Positions 26,385-34,962 of a stretch of 64,000 nt of DNA are shown here, in pieces. Below the pieces are notes generated by a model. The model was not told where the DNA came from. It did not search any database and saw only the letters and a program-made list of their open reading frames with translations. How positions within the stretch are numbered: the stretch's first letter is position 1; each line of letters begins with the position of its first letter. Made by a program: the position numbers and the translations under genes. The stretch comes from an uncultured Pseudohongiella sp. (GTDB lineage: Bacteria > Pseudomonadota > Gammaproteobacteria > Pseudomonadales > Pseudohongiellaceae): contig OX638323.1 of assembly GCA_951812715.1 (NCBI GenBank), forward strand, positions 1,712,577 through 1,776,576, written 5' to 3'.

Positions 26385-27683
26385 ATGTCAGAGGTTAAGG
26401 CGTTGCTGAAAAAGCTAGGGGTGATTCCATTATTGCTAGTAATAGCGGGCGGTGCGCTCGCACAAACCGAAGCTGCCGAGGCCGAATGCGAGCCCGCCGC
26501 GCTCTATAGATTGGCTATACAAAATTGGGCAACGAGCGTGTGGTTTTCGCTTGGCCGATTCCGCGAGCTCGAAAATGCATGTGGGTTCGAATCGAGTTCC
26601 TCCTCCTATTGGCATGACCGTGCACAGTTGGAGTCGATGGTTGGTAATCATGCGGCTGCATTGTCGTACATGGATGCGTATCGAGAATCCCGCCAGGATT
26701 CGCTGCAGGATTTCCCGTCGTCGGCCACGAGCATTCCGGCAGCAGAATATGTGATCGAGAGGGCGCGGAATCACCAAATCGTTATGGTGAACGAACGACA
26801 CCATGCATCGTCTGACAGATTGTTGACCATGGAATTGCTGGCGCCGCTCGCCGAGCAGGGATTCCGCTATCTCGCCATAGAGCCCGCCTTGAATGGGGAT
26901 CCCATCAATAAACGCGGCTATCCGGTTCCACAAACGGGATTCTACGTGAACGACGTTGTGTTCGCGGAAGTCGTCCGCTCGGCGATCGAGCTTGGCTACC
27001 AGATCATTGCCTACGAGATAGAGCCCGAGCAACGAACTTCCACAGATTCAGCCAGTCAAATGAACCGTCAGGATCAGCGGGAATGGTGGCAAGCGAAGAA
27101 TATCGCCACCAAGGTGTTCGACATCAACAGCGAGGCAAAGCTGCTCGTTCACGTTGGCTATGCTCACCTTTGGGAATTCGGGACCGATAACTGGGCGCCC
27201 ATGGCCCACTACCTCCGTCAATTTACCGGACTCGATCCGCTGACAATAGATCAAACTGAATTCAGCGAGCGCTCGAAACCCGAACTTGAGCATCCACTGC
27301 GAACGAGGTCCAGGGAACTGGGCCTGCTCGACAAAGACGCGATCGTACTGATCGATTCAGAAGGTGAGCCGGTTCGACCCCACGAGGCTGTCGATCTCGC
27401 TGTCTTCGGCATTACCACCCGCTACGCCAATGGCAGACCAACCTGGATGAGCATGGGCGGCCGCAGGCAGGCGATGAACTTTGCCACGCCGGAGTGCGCG
27501 GCGCGGGTTTGCATTGTGGAAGCGCGAAGAGCCGGTTTCGCCGATGAAGTGCCCTTGGATCGGGTTGAAGTCACCAGCGCGGAGAGCACGACGCTCTACC
27601 TTCCCGCGGGCAAGGACATCGTGGTCGATGTGATGGGATTGGATCGAAGCACCTTGGCGACGAGGAACCTGCGCATCCCGTAG
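26385..27683 (+). CDS. Secreted EreA/ChaN-like protein, paralogue 3 (mosaic)
   Basis: The 432-residue protein has the same signal region and domain order as paralogue 1, including NERHHASSDRLLTMELLAPL, EVVRSAIELGYQIIAYEIE and NRQDQREWWQAKNIA. The C-terminal 80 residues instead match paralogue 2 almost exactly (MSMGGRRQAMNFATPECAAR, AESTTLYLPAGKDIVVDVMG), whereas paralogue 1 differs there. The mosaic pattern points to gene conversion within the array. The reading frame and ribosome site (AAGGAGACTATGAG) are intact, so this copy is likely functional. Function as for paralogue 1: unknown, with EreA/ChaN-like features. Confidence 0.75.
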   Translation: MSEVKALLKKLGVIPLLLVIAGGALAQTEAAEAECEPAALYRLAIQNWATSVWFSLGRFRELENACGFESSSSSYWHDRAQLESMVGNHAAALSYMDAYRESRQDSLQDFPSSATSIPAAEYVIERARNHQIVMVNERHHASSDRLLTMELLAPLAEQGFRYLAIEPALNGDPINKRGYPVPQTGFYVNDVVFAEVVRSAIELGYQIIAYEIEPEQRTSTDSASQMNRQDQREWWQAKNIATKVFDINSEAKLLVHVGYAHLWEFGTDNWAPMAHYLRQFTGLDPLTIDQTEFSERSKPELEHPLRTRSRELGLLDKDAIVLIDSEGEPVRPHEAVDLAVFGITTRYANGRPTWMSMGGRRQAMNFATPECAARVCIVEARRAGFADEVPLDRVEVTSAESTTLYLPAGKDIVVDVMGLDRSTLATRNLRIP

Positions 27684-27843
27684 CCCTGAAACAAACGCTT
27701 TTCATGCTAACGCGGCTTGGCGGGCGCCTTCGGACGACAGATTCATCAACCTGATCTTGCTCTCCCCAAACGCCCGCTTGCGGAACGGTGCTCGACCAAG
27801 CGCGATTCATCCTGCGTCACAACCTGCTATCCGCAGTTCTCAC

Positions 27844-27882
27844 GATTCGCTGGGACGATTCGCTGGGACGATTCGCTGGGAC
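27844..27882 (+). repeat. Three perfect 13-bp tandem repeats
   Basis: GATTCGCTGGGAC is repeated three times head to tail. It runs directly into ACCCATC, so the last unit forms GGGACACCC, a motif recurring near other element debris in this window. Confidence 0.9.
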
Positions 27883-27945
27883 ACCCATCATTTCTGTACA
27901 TTGAATCGATTGAAAATCTATCCGAAGAATTCTAATGATTTTCCG

Positions 27946-28137
27946 TCATTGCCGGATGATGACGAAGACTTCGCCTGGCAGCGTCAACCGATTAACCAGC
28001 CAGGGTTCGCGATAATCGAAGTTCTTGCCGGAATGCCGGCCGTCGCCAAACAGAAAAGCCTGCCGCAGGCAGCGGGAAACGCAATGGTGGTCCGGCGTGT
28101 CGACCAGCGAGACGATCTGTGAACGGGGCCGGGTCAT
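27946..28137 (-). pseudogene. IS200/Y1-like transposase N-terminal remnant
   Basis: From the ATG at 28137 the product reads TRPRSQIVSLVDTPDHHCVS, then RCLRQAFLFGDGRHSGKNFDYREPWLVNRL. This corresponds closely to the N-terminus of a widespread IS200-like transposase group (usual form: LxDTPYYHCVSRCVRRAFLCG, followed by HRRxWVExRL). Only 63 of roughly 300 residues remain before a stop. The fragment lies 60 bp from a GGGACACCC motif and the tandem repeats. It is inactive debris. Confidence 0.72.
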
Positions 28138-28500
28138 GCTCTGCCTGCGAGTTCTCAGCGGCTCTTGTAGGCAGGAATAGTCAAGATTCTCCAGATAGCC
28201 AAATCGTGGGAATTTTTCGGATGGGTATCCTCTTCTAGTCAAACGTCCCGGCACGCGCCGTACCGGACAAGCCGGTACGCACAAAATCGATTCCCGCCCA
28301 GCCGCTACCGCACACAGAACGATCAAAACCACTGAAACAACATAATCCATCCCCAATCCGACCGCGATCAAACCAAAAACTGCGAACGCCAAACACCTAT
28401 GGGACTATAAGATCGCCCTGCTGAACTCGTACATTTCGCTGCCGCAAATCGCATTTGGACTTATAATGGCGCGGCTAACCAAACCAATGAGGATGGTCTC
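28138..28500. other. Intergenic region before the small secreted protein gene
   Basis: No recognised gene. An in-frame extension of the transposase fragment upstream of 28137 is hydrophobic at its start, but unlike the family. The final 60 bp (TTGGACTTATAATGG near 28455) resemble a promoter with a -10-like TATAAT for the gene at 28501. Confidence 0.45.
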
Positions 28501-28959
28501 ATGAATCGCTTTACCGTCATCGTTTGCTGCCTGGTCCTGCTGCTCTTCGCAATGCCGCTGCAGGCGGGAGACGATGAGATTGACATAGACGCGCTGAGTA
28601 TTCCCGAACTTCGAGCCGAAATAACCAAGATTGAGAAAGAGGTTTACCGGGTTTTCAATCTTCGCACCGAGGACGAATCACTGCATGTAACCTGTCACAG
28701 GTATACTCCCACCGGTTCCAATATCTCGCGGGAAGCCTGTGAGCCGAATTTTCTGATTGAGGCTCGCGCCCGCAACGCCAAGAATTATCAGGACGGGTTT
28801 GATGAATTGCTCGATACCGAAGGACTGCTGGCCGAAACGAGCACGGATTTCGACAGATTCAATGTAGCGATCGAGGGCTTGGCTGACGACTACGATTATT
28901 TCCGTGAACTGAACATCATTCTGTCGGTGTTAAAGGAGCGGATGGAAGAACTGCGATAA
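28501..28959 (+). CDS. Small secreted protein, unknown function
   Basis: The 152-residue protein has a signal peptide (residues 1-22, ending MPLQAG) and a highly acidic mature part predicted to be helical (IPELRAEITKIEKEVYRVFN and a C-terminal LSVLKERMEELR). Two cysteines (VTCHRY and EACEPNF) about 20 residues apart could form a disulfide. The start has GAGGATGGTCTC upstream. It converges with the hydrolase gene, with a 7-bp gap. No family was recognised. Confidence 0.7.
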   Translation: MNRFTVIVCCLVLLLFAMPLQAGDDEIDIDALSIPELRAEITKIEKEVYRVFNLRTEDESLHVTCHRYTPTGSNISREACEPNFLIEARARNAKNYQDGFDELLDTEGLLAETSTDFDRFNVAIEGLADDYDYFRELNIILSVLKERMEELR

Positions 28960-28966
28960 TCGTCCG

Positions 28967-30205
28967 CTATTCGGCGATCAGGGATATCTCGAGTTCAGCG
29001 GTAACCAGCAGCGAACGATCCAGCGATTGCCGCGCCCACCGGAGCAAGGTTTCCGCGCTTTGCTCCACCGTTTCCGCGTGAACCGTGGCGCCGTTCACAT
29101 TGACCACCACCGGCTGGCTGAAATCAACCTCTTCCGGATTCAGCAGCAGTGTGAATATCGCTACCGCCGTCACGTCCACCGTGAAACGGTTGCGTTCGCG
29201 TTCGACTTTCACCACCGCGGGAAAATCCGGACTGGCCAACTGATCGATTCGCAGCCACATATTGCGGTTGTAGACGTCATCCCGGTCCGCCACCCATTGC
29301 AGCCGCTCCGGAAAGGGATCCCGCGGATGATTCGCCTTGAACCGTTCAATGGCGGGAGCTTCCTCCGGCAGCCAGCGGGTATCGTGACCTCCGCCCTCGA
29401 TCACCCTGAAGACATGTTCTACTTGCGCCTCGGCCAGCACATCGACGAATGACCGCAGCGACGCGGCCGGATACAGCCGATCCAGTTCGCCGTTTACGAT
29501 GTAAAGCGGTTTGGCCGTAAGATTCTCGAAATACAATCGTTGGTTCGCGCCTCCGGCGGGATTGCGCAGCACATCGGGATGGCCGATGTAAGACATGAAA
29601 GCGGCCCATTCGCTGGGCTGTTTGAAGGCGAAAAAATAGGCGCCTGTACCGCCGTCGGAAATGCCGGTCATGCTGACACGGTTGTCATCGATATTGTAGC
29701 GCCGCTTCACTTCTCGCAGGATGGCCGGGAGGTTTCGCGCCTGGTTATCGTGCCACCAGAATGCTTCGCGCCATGAGGCGGGAACGACGAAAATGCGATC
29801 TTCCAATTGCAGGTTTTCGTATCCGGAGCGCCACCACTCAACGCCCGCTCCCCATTCGGGACGCGCAACGCCGCCATGCAGCATGAATTCGACCGGGTAG
29901 GAAACCGTCGGATCGTAGGAATCGGGCACGACCACGCCATAGCGGAACAACCGGCCACGGACGCCGACGCGCGAATCTTCCCAGGCGCCGGTTGCGACAT
30001 CAGCAGAGAAAATCGGCCCTTCCTTCAGCCAGCCATACAAGGTCGCCACGTCTTCCGTTGCGGCAAGCAGCGCCTGCTCGCTTGCGTGCTGCTCTTCGGG
30101 CGTTGCCGCCTGCCAGAAATCGCTTACCAGTTGCCGGCTGCCGTTTTCGGCGGCGAATGCATGAACGGATGCGGCCAGCAGCAGCCACGCTGCCGTCAGC
30201 CGCAT
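28967..30205 (-). CDS. Secreted alpha/beta hydrolase (esterase/PHB depolymerase-like)
   Basis: The 412-residue protein has a signal peptide (LTAAWLLLAASVHAFA). Its alpha/beta-hydrolase core has EFMLHGGVARPEW (oxyanion loop), the nucleophile elbow GISDGG, YIVNGELDRLYP with the likely acid, and GGGHDTRWLPEE with the catalytic His. The C-terminal 100 residues (VKVERERNRFTVDV and following) form a beta-rich domain of unknown role. The ORF is open 13 codons upstream, but that form would overlap the stop of the neighbouring gene. The ATG at 30205 directly precedes the signal peptide and is preferred. Probably exported to hydrolyse an ester; substrate not known. Confidence 0.82.
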   Translation of the reverse strand: MRLTAAWLLLAASVHAFAAENGSRQLVSDFWQAATPEEQHASEQALLAATEDVATLYGWLKEGPIFSADVATGAWEDSRVGVRGRLFRYGVVVPDSYDPTVSYPVEFMLHGGVARPEWGAGVEWWRSGYENLQLEDRIFVVPASWREAFWWHDNQARNLPAILREVKRRYNIDDNRVSMTGISDGGTGAYFFAFKQPSEWAAFMSYIGHPDVLRNPAGGANQRLYFENLTAKPLYIVNGELDRLYPAASLRSFVDVLAEAQVEHVFRVIEGGGHDTRWLPEEAPAIERFKANHPRDPFPERLQWVADRDDVYNRNMWLRIDQLASPDFPAVVKVERERNRFTVDVTAVAIFTLLLNPEEVDFSQPVVVNVNGATVHAETVEQSAETLLRWARQSLDRSLLVTAELEISLIAE

Positions 30206-30230
30206 GGATTTTGAGTATCCCGTATCGGGA

Positions 30231-31097
30231 TTACTGTCCGCCAAGTTCGGAATACACCGCGCTTAAGAATCGTTCCGGGTCTCCGTAGCGGTCGTTCCAG
30301 ACCGCTGTCGGGTCTGCCGCGGCGACATCTTCATAGTTCATGCCTTGACCGATCATGCCTTCCACGGCGTTCGCCACTTCGATGATCATGTCGCGGAATT
30401 CCATGACATCGGCCCGTGTGGAAACTCCGCCGTGACCGGGCACGACCCGGGTATCCGGCCCGGCGCGTCCGACCAGCATGCCGAGCGCGGCGATAGTGCC
30501 GTCGAGCGTGCCGCCGTTGGCGAGATCAATGAACGGAAACGATGTCGTGCGGAACACGTCACCGGCGTGGATCACGTCGGAGCCGCGGAAATGCACGAAG
30601 CTGTCGCCATCGGTGTGGGCCGGCGGCACCGCGAATACATGCACTTCCTCGCCGTTGAGATGAATTGTGATGTTGCCGTTATAGGTCAGCACGGGCAGCG
30701 CTTCGTCGGACGATTGCTCGGCCAGCCGCAGCCGCACTTCGTCGCGGGCGAGGATATCGATACCCATGCGGCCGAGGTTTTCGTTGCCCCCGGTATGGTC
30801 GCCATGTACGTGGGTGTTGATCACGAAGCGGATATCGCCATCGTTGAGTTCGGCGATCGCCGCGACGATGCGGTCAGTAAGCGGGGCGAACTGGTCATCG
30901 ACCATGACCACGCCATCTTCACCGATGGACAGGCCGATGTTGCCGCCGGCGCCTTGCAGATAATGCATATTGCCGGCCACGTGATGCGGAATGATTTCAA
31001 CATTGCTGAAATCCTGCTGCGCCTGGGCGGCAAGCGCGAGTAGCAGCGAAGCCGGAAAGGCCAGGGTTGTCAATGTGTTGCGGATTGAACGAAGCAT
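30231..31097 (-). CDS. Secreted metallo-beta-lactamase-fold hydrolase
   Basis: The 288-residue protein has a signal peptide (LAFPASLLLALAAQAQ) and the MBL zinc motif HVHGDH within FVINTHVHGDHTGGNENLGR. Further His residues occur in PPAHTDGDSFVHF and the region VIHAGDVF, and VVPGHGG closes the site. This is the glyoxalase-II-like/quinoprotein-relay (SoxH-like) branch rather than a classical lactamase. It is the first gene of a minus-strand pair with the esterase (25-bp gap), suggesting a common periplasmic degradation task. Confidence 0.88.
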   Translation of the reverse strand: MLRSIRNTLTTLAFPASLLLALAAQAQQDFSNVEIIPHHVAGNMHYLQGAGGNIGLSIGEDGVVMVDDQFAPLTDRIVAAIAELNDGDIRFVINTHVHGDHTGGNENLGRMGIDILARDEVRLRLAEQSSDEALPVLTYNGNITIHLNGEEVHVFAVPPAHTDGDSFVHFRGSDVIHAGDVFRTTSFPFIDLANGGTLDGTIAALGMLVGRAGPDTRVVPGHGGVSTRADVMEFRDMIIEVANAVEGMIGQGMNYEDVAAADPTAVWNDRYGDPERFLSAVYSELGGQ

Positions 31098-31501
31098 GAT
31101 GCAAACCCCCTTCAGGACCCGGTACGATTCATTGAGAATAGAACAAGCCTGGTACCTTGTCTAATGCGGTTCCGTCCGGCCTTTTATGCAGGTTCGCCAA
31201 GTGGGAGGTTCGCCAAGTGGGTGTCCCGTTCCGCCCCCGTTCCGCCCCACGGATGTGCCCTATACCCTGAACTGACTGTCCGCCAAGCCAAAACTCCCGA
31301 TTGTTGTGCCTGACAAAAATGGGCAACTCAATGAAATCAATTGCTTACGAGTTTAAACCGTCAAAGTCAAGAATGGCAATTTGTCAATAGACCGTTGCTG
31401 CGTTATCGTTGCTCGCGGGATACGTTGCGCAGGGCTTCCCGCTGCTTCATGCAGGGCTGCAAGTATCTGTTTGACAACAATACTTCATCATAGGAAAAAT
31501 T
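31098..31501. other. Intergenic region with short direct repeats
   Basis: GGTTCGCCAAGTGGG occurs at 31191-31205 and 31207-31221, and CCCGTTCCGCCCC at 31225-31237 and 31236-31248. The second repeat unit runs into GGGTGTCCC, the complement of the GGGACACCC motif seen at 27879, 31971, 32989 and 33018. No gene was found. Confidence 0.6.
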
Positions 31502-31744
31502 GTGGAAATTATCACAAACTTGATCTTCTGGATCGTCTGGATTGTCGGAATTATCTTTGCTCCGAGGATTGCCTCAAATAAGGGTTATAGCGGTTTTGCT
31601 TGGTTCTTGTACGGACTGCTGCTCGCTCCGATTGCGATAGTCCATGCGCTTTTAATGAGCCCGCTTTGCCCGTATTGCACCGAGAAAATCAACCGCAACG
31701 CGAAGAGATGTCCGCACTGTACAAGTGAATTGAATAATACTTAG
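31502..31744 (+). CDS. Small membrane protein with C-terminal zinc ribbon
   Basis: The 80-residue protein has two transmembrane segments (about residues 4-20 and 30-50) followed by CPYCTEKINRNAKRCPHC, a four-cysteine zinc ribbon. The start is a GTG at 31502. Such short membrane plus zinc-ribbon proteins are widespread and usually uncharacterised; the ribbon probably faces the cytoplasm. The surrounding DNA is AT-richer than the window average and the neighbours are repeat debris, which suggests an accessory origin. Confidence 0.65.
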   Translation: MEIITNLIFWIVWIVGIIFAPRIASNKGYSGFAWFLYGLLLAPIAIVHALLMSPLCPYCTEKINRNAKRCPHCTSELNNT

Positions 31745-32321
31745 TAACTCTGTGAGAATCTCAATCCGTCGAAGACGCAATAACCGCAGCTTATGGCCCA
31801 GGCCACACTAATTTAGATTTACATTGGAAGCACCCCTGTCTTCTTCGTCGCTGGGCTCGTCTACAATATCGTCAACAAGTTCGCCCAATTGCGATTCTTG
31901 AAGAAACGTCCCAGCTCCAAGGGAGTCGCCATCGGGAGCAATTAAGTTTGGTTGTAAAGGGGCCAATGCATGGGACACCCACACTGTACTGGTAGAAATA
32001 TAGAGAAGGAGTTCCACAGCCGTAACTGCCATAGTGTCAAAGAATCTGGATCAGATCTTATCTCGAAGGGCGCGCACTGGTGTTTGGAGGGGGGTAGGGA
32101 GTTGAGCGGTCACAGGCATGGATACCGAATGTAAGCGGTTTGTGATTCTGCTAATTTCAGCAACAACCGTGATGGGCCGGATTTGTTGGTGAGGCCAAGT
32201 TATTCAGCCAAACCGTAGCGTCGGCGTTTTTTCGCCGAGCAGAGCAGTTCGCGGCGCTTGCCGCCAGGCTGTACCGGCTCGGGCGGGCAAGCCGAATGCC
32301 CCAGCCGGATTCCGGCGCGCT

Positions 32322-32768
32322 TACTTTCTCGGCCGGGAGCCCAATCCAACCTGCTTCAAGGTTGATCTGAAGTTGTTCAGCTACCACCCTTCCCTCATTG
32401 GCCTGGCGCTGCTGAATGCCTCATTCGCCGTTGTGCAATACGAGAACTGCGGCGAATTGACGCTGGGGATGGCCCTTTGTCAGACGTTGACGTTTATCTA
32501 CGTGTTGAACAATTTCCAATTTGAGCAGGGCATGATCCACACTTGGGACATCATCAGCGAACGCTTCGGCTGGACGCTCGGCTGGGGCGATTATGCGCTC
32601 GCGCCATTCTTCTATTGCTTCGCCGGCTGGTGGCTGGTCGATGCATCGGGACCCGGAATGTCGCTCATTGCCGGCGCGGGTAACTTGTTGCTGTTCGTCT
32701 TCGGATTGTGGATGTTCCCATTTATTGGACAGGAGACATTGCCGGCGGTTACGGCGCCGCGTTGTTAA
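32322..32768 (+). pseudogene. Sterol C14/C7-reductase-like (ERG4/ERG24/DHCR7) fragment, copy 1
   Basis: Reading from YFLGREPNPTCFKVDLKLFS through YHPSLIGLALLNASF, LTLGMALCQTLTFIYVLNNF and MIHTWDIISERFGW gives a central piece of the ERG4/ERG24 family, membrane enzymes that reduce sterol double bonds with NADPH. Intact members are 400 or more residues with eight to ten helices and an NADPH-binding C-terminus. Only about 149 residues remain here, without a proper start, and they end abruptly at VTAPRC. The surviving segment is hydrophobic and well conserved, so the decay is recent. The source gene is not in the window. Confidence 0.72.
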
Positions 32769-32844
32769 ACGCGTCGTTTATACTCGCCCGATCGAGCGCG
32801 AACTTCGCCACCCCGCCGCGGTTCCCACTCGCGCAAGCTTGGGC

Positions 32845-32976
32845 CTAATTAGTGGATTCCGCCGCTCTCGCTTCTTCCGCCCGCGCGCCGCGCAGAATGT
32901 TGAACATGCCGTAATTGCCTTCATGACAGGCATACTCGTAGAGCAACCCGGCAACTTTGGTCAAGGGAATAATTCC
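32845..32976 (-). pseudogene. Duplicated 3' end of the 'PDLQGVW' gene
   Basis: The last 43 codons and stop of the gene at 33889-34884 are present (GIIPLTKVAGLLYEYACHEG... to AAESTN). They were carried along in copy 1 of the tandem duplication and are not connected to a coding upstream part. Confidence 0.82.
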
Positions 32977-33009
32977 GCGGCAATGCATGGGACACCCACA
33001 CTGTACTGG

Positions 33010-34022
33010 CAATGCATGGGACACCCACACTGTACTGGTAGAAATATAGAGAAGGAGTTCCACAGCCGTAACTGCCATAGTGTCAAAGAATCCGGATCAG
33101 ACCTTATCTCGAAGGGTGCGCACTGGTGTCTGATGGGGTAGGGAGTTGAGCGGTCACAGGCATGGATACCGAATGTAAGCGGTTTGTGATTCTGCTAATT
33201 TCAGCAACAACCGTGATGGGCGGGATTTGTTGGTGAGGCCAAGTTATTCAGCCAAACCGTAGCGTCGGCGTTTTTTCGCCGAGCAGAGCAGTTCGCGGCG
33301 CTTGCCGCCAGGCTGTACCGGCTCGGGCGGGCAAGCCGAATGCCCCGGCCGGATTCCGGCGCGCTTATTTTCTCGGCCGGGAGCCCAATCCAACCTGCTT
33401 CAGGGTTGATCTGAAGTTGTGCAGCTACCACCTTTCCCTCATTGGCCTGGCGCTGCTGAATGCCTCATTCGCCGTTGTGCAATACGAGAACTGCGGCGAA
33501 TTGACGCTGGGGATGGCCCTTTGTCAGACGTTGACGTTTATCTACGTGTTGAACAATTTCCAATTTGAGCAGGGCATGATCCACACTTGGGACATCATCA
33601 GCGAACGCTTCGGCTGGACGCTCGGCTGGGGCGATTATGCGCTCGCGCCATTCTTCTATTGCTTCGCCGGCTGGTGGCTGGTCGATGCATCGGGACCCGG
33701 AATGTCGCTCATTGCCGGCGCGGGTAACTTGTTGCTGTTCGTCTTCGGATTGTGGATGTTCCCATTTATTGGACAGGAGACGTTGCCGGCGGTAACGGCG
33801 CCGCGTTGTTAAACGCGTCATTTATACTCGCCCGATCGAGCGCGAACTTCGCCACCCCGCCGCGGTTCCCACTCGCGCAAGCTTGGGCCTAATTAGTGGA
33901 TTCCGCCGCTCTCGCTTCTTCCGCCCGCGCGCCGCGCAGAATGTTGAACATGCCGTAATTGCCTTCATGACAGGCATACTCGTAGAGCAACCCGGCAACT
34001 TTGGTCAAGGGAATAATTCCGC
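33010..34022 (+). repeat. 1-kb tandem duplication, copy 2
   Basis: Matches 31964-32978. Its right end lies within the intact gene at 33889-34884, so this copy is the original location of that end. Differences from copy 1 include AATCTGG/AATCCGG and a short run near 33130. Confidence 0.88.
33366..33812 (+). pseudogene. Sterol-reductase-like fragment, copy 2
   Basis: Nearly identical to the fragment at 32322-32768 (for example CSYHLSLIG against FSYHPSLIG), with the same ends. It is present only because the whole 1-kb segment is duplicated. Confidence 0.72.
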
Positions 34023-34884
34023 TAATCCTGTCCGTGTAGGCCGTGGAATCCTCGACGGTGAACTCGTATTCGAGCGTGTCATCGCCGAGCCGGGTAATTT
34101 TCTCGATCAGAAACTTGTTTTCCGAAGTCCCGGCCGGTCCGAATGACTGGGTCAGGCCATTGAAATTGCGCGTTTCCACGACCAGCGTCTCGCCGTCCCA
34201 GTAGCCCCGGGAATCACCGGACCATAAGCCGATGGCTTCATCCAGCGGCGGGCGTTCGATCACTGGCACGATGCGCGCGTCGTGCACCATCTCGGTCATG
34301 AGAACGACGTGATCCCGATTCTGGAAGATCTGCAAGTTGTTGTTGTACAGGCTCGGCTGAATCGGCGGCCCCGCGTTGAAGCCCATGATGCAGCGTTCCG
34401 ACAATCCCCGGTCTTCCGGACCATCGTTGCCGATGCCGCCGACAATAATCCGCGCCGGGCGTTCGCCTTCGACATCGGGCGCCAAACGCCCACGCACGAC
34501 AATCGCATCTTCCGCGAACGCGGGCAGGCGGCCGTTGGGTGGATAAACTATGATGGACGTTCGCACGGCATCGCCGAGGCCAGCGGATTCGACCCAGAAA
34601 TCGTTATAGGCTTCATCGACGCCGAAATTGGGAATGGCGGCATCCGAAATTTCGTCTATCGCGGCGCGGCGCGCCCGGATTTCCGCGATTTCCTGTTCGG
34701 TAAGAAACTCCCGCTCACCGTATTGAAACGGCCGCTCCAGCGGCACGTCGGACGAAAAATTCCACACGCCTTGCAGGTCGGGCTGGCCCCATTCGGTTGT
34801 CGGCGCCTGATAGTCTTCCGCGCCCCAGCCGGTGTTTTGCAATAGCAGACCGCTCAAACCGAGCAATAACAGTTTTGTACGCAT
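33889..34884 (-). CDS. Secreted protein of unknown function ('PDLQGVW' family), paralogue of 16263
   Basis: The 331-residue protein has a signal peptide (LLLLGLSGLLLQNTGWGA) and the family landmarks TEWGQPDLQGVWNFSSDVPLER, EMVHDARIVPV, WSGDSRGYWDGETLVVETRN and YEYACHEGNYGMFNILRGAR. The ATG at 34884 precedes the signal peptide; an in-frame start 18 codons earlier is less likely. It sits just downstream of a PQQ-type dehydrogenase gene on the same strand (78-bp gap), a recurrent type of neighbour for periplasmic oxidation genes. Its 3' end is involved in the 1-kb duplication. Biochemical role unknown. Confidence 0.82.
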   Translation of the reverse strand: MRTKLLLLGLSGLLLQNTGWGAEDYQAPTTEWGQPDLQGVWNFSSDVPLERPFQYGEREFLTEQEIAEIRARRAAIDEISDAAIPNFGVDEAYNDFWVESAGLGDAVRTSIIVYPPNGRLPAFAEDAIVVRGRLAPDVEGERPARIIVGGIGNDGPEDRGLSERCIMGFNAGPPIQPSLYNNNLQIFQNRDHVVLMTEMVHDARIVPVIERPPLDEAIGLWSGDSRGYWDGETLVVETRNFNGLTQSFGPAGTSENKFLIEKITRLGDDTLEYEFTVEDSTAYTDRISGIIPLTKVAGLLYEYACHEGNYGMFNILRGARAEEARAAESTN

Positions 34885-34962
34885 CAGCTTTGCCCCGTAA
34901 TCCGAGTGGTGAATTCCACCGGATTCAAGTTTACCCATTTTCGGGCAATTCCGGCATTTCTG

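Larger units (their letters stand above)
31964..32978 (+). repeat. 1-kb tandem duplication, copy 1
   Basis: It begins CAATGCATGGGACACCC and ends GGTCAAGGGAATAATTCCGC. It contains about 350 bp of non-coding sequence, the sterol-reductase fragment and the last 132 bp of the gene at 33889. It matches 33010-34022 with scattered substitutions and a 2-bp length difference. An extra partial copy of the first 30 bp lies between the two at 32981-33009. Confidence 0.88.

Noticed and set aside
27717..28122. Overlapping plus-strand ORFs of 72 and 121 codons
   Set aside because: They run through the tandem repeats and antisense to the transposase remnant, with no independent support.
31808..32032. 74-codon minus-strand ORF with acidic tail
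   Set aside because: Its N-terminal third comes from the duplicated repeat (the same residues appear in an ORF at 33078), and there is no ribosome site.
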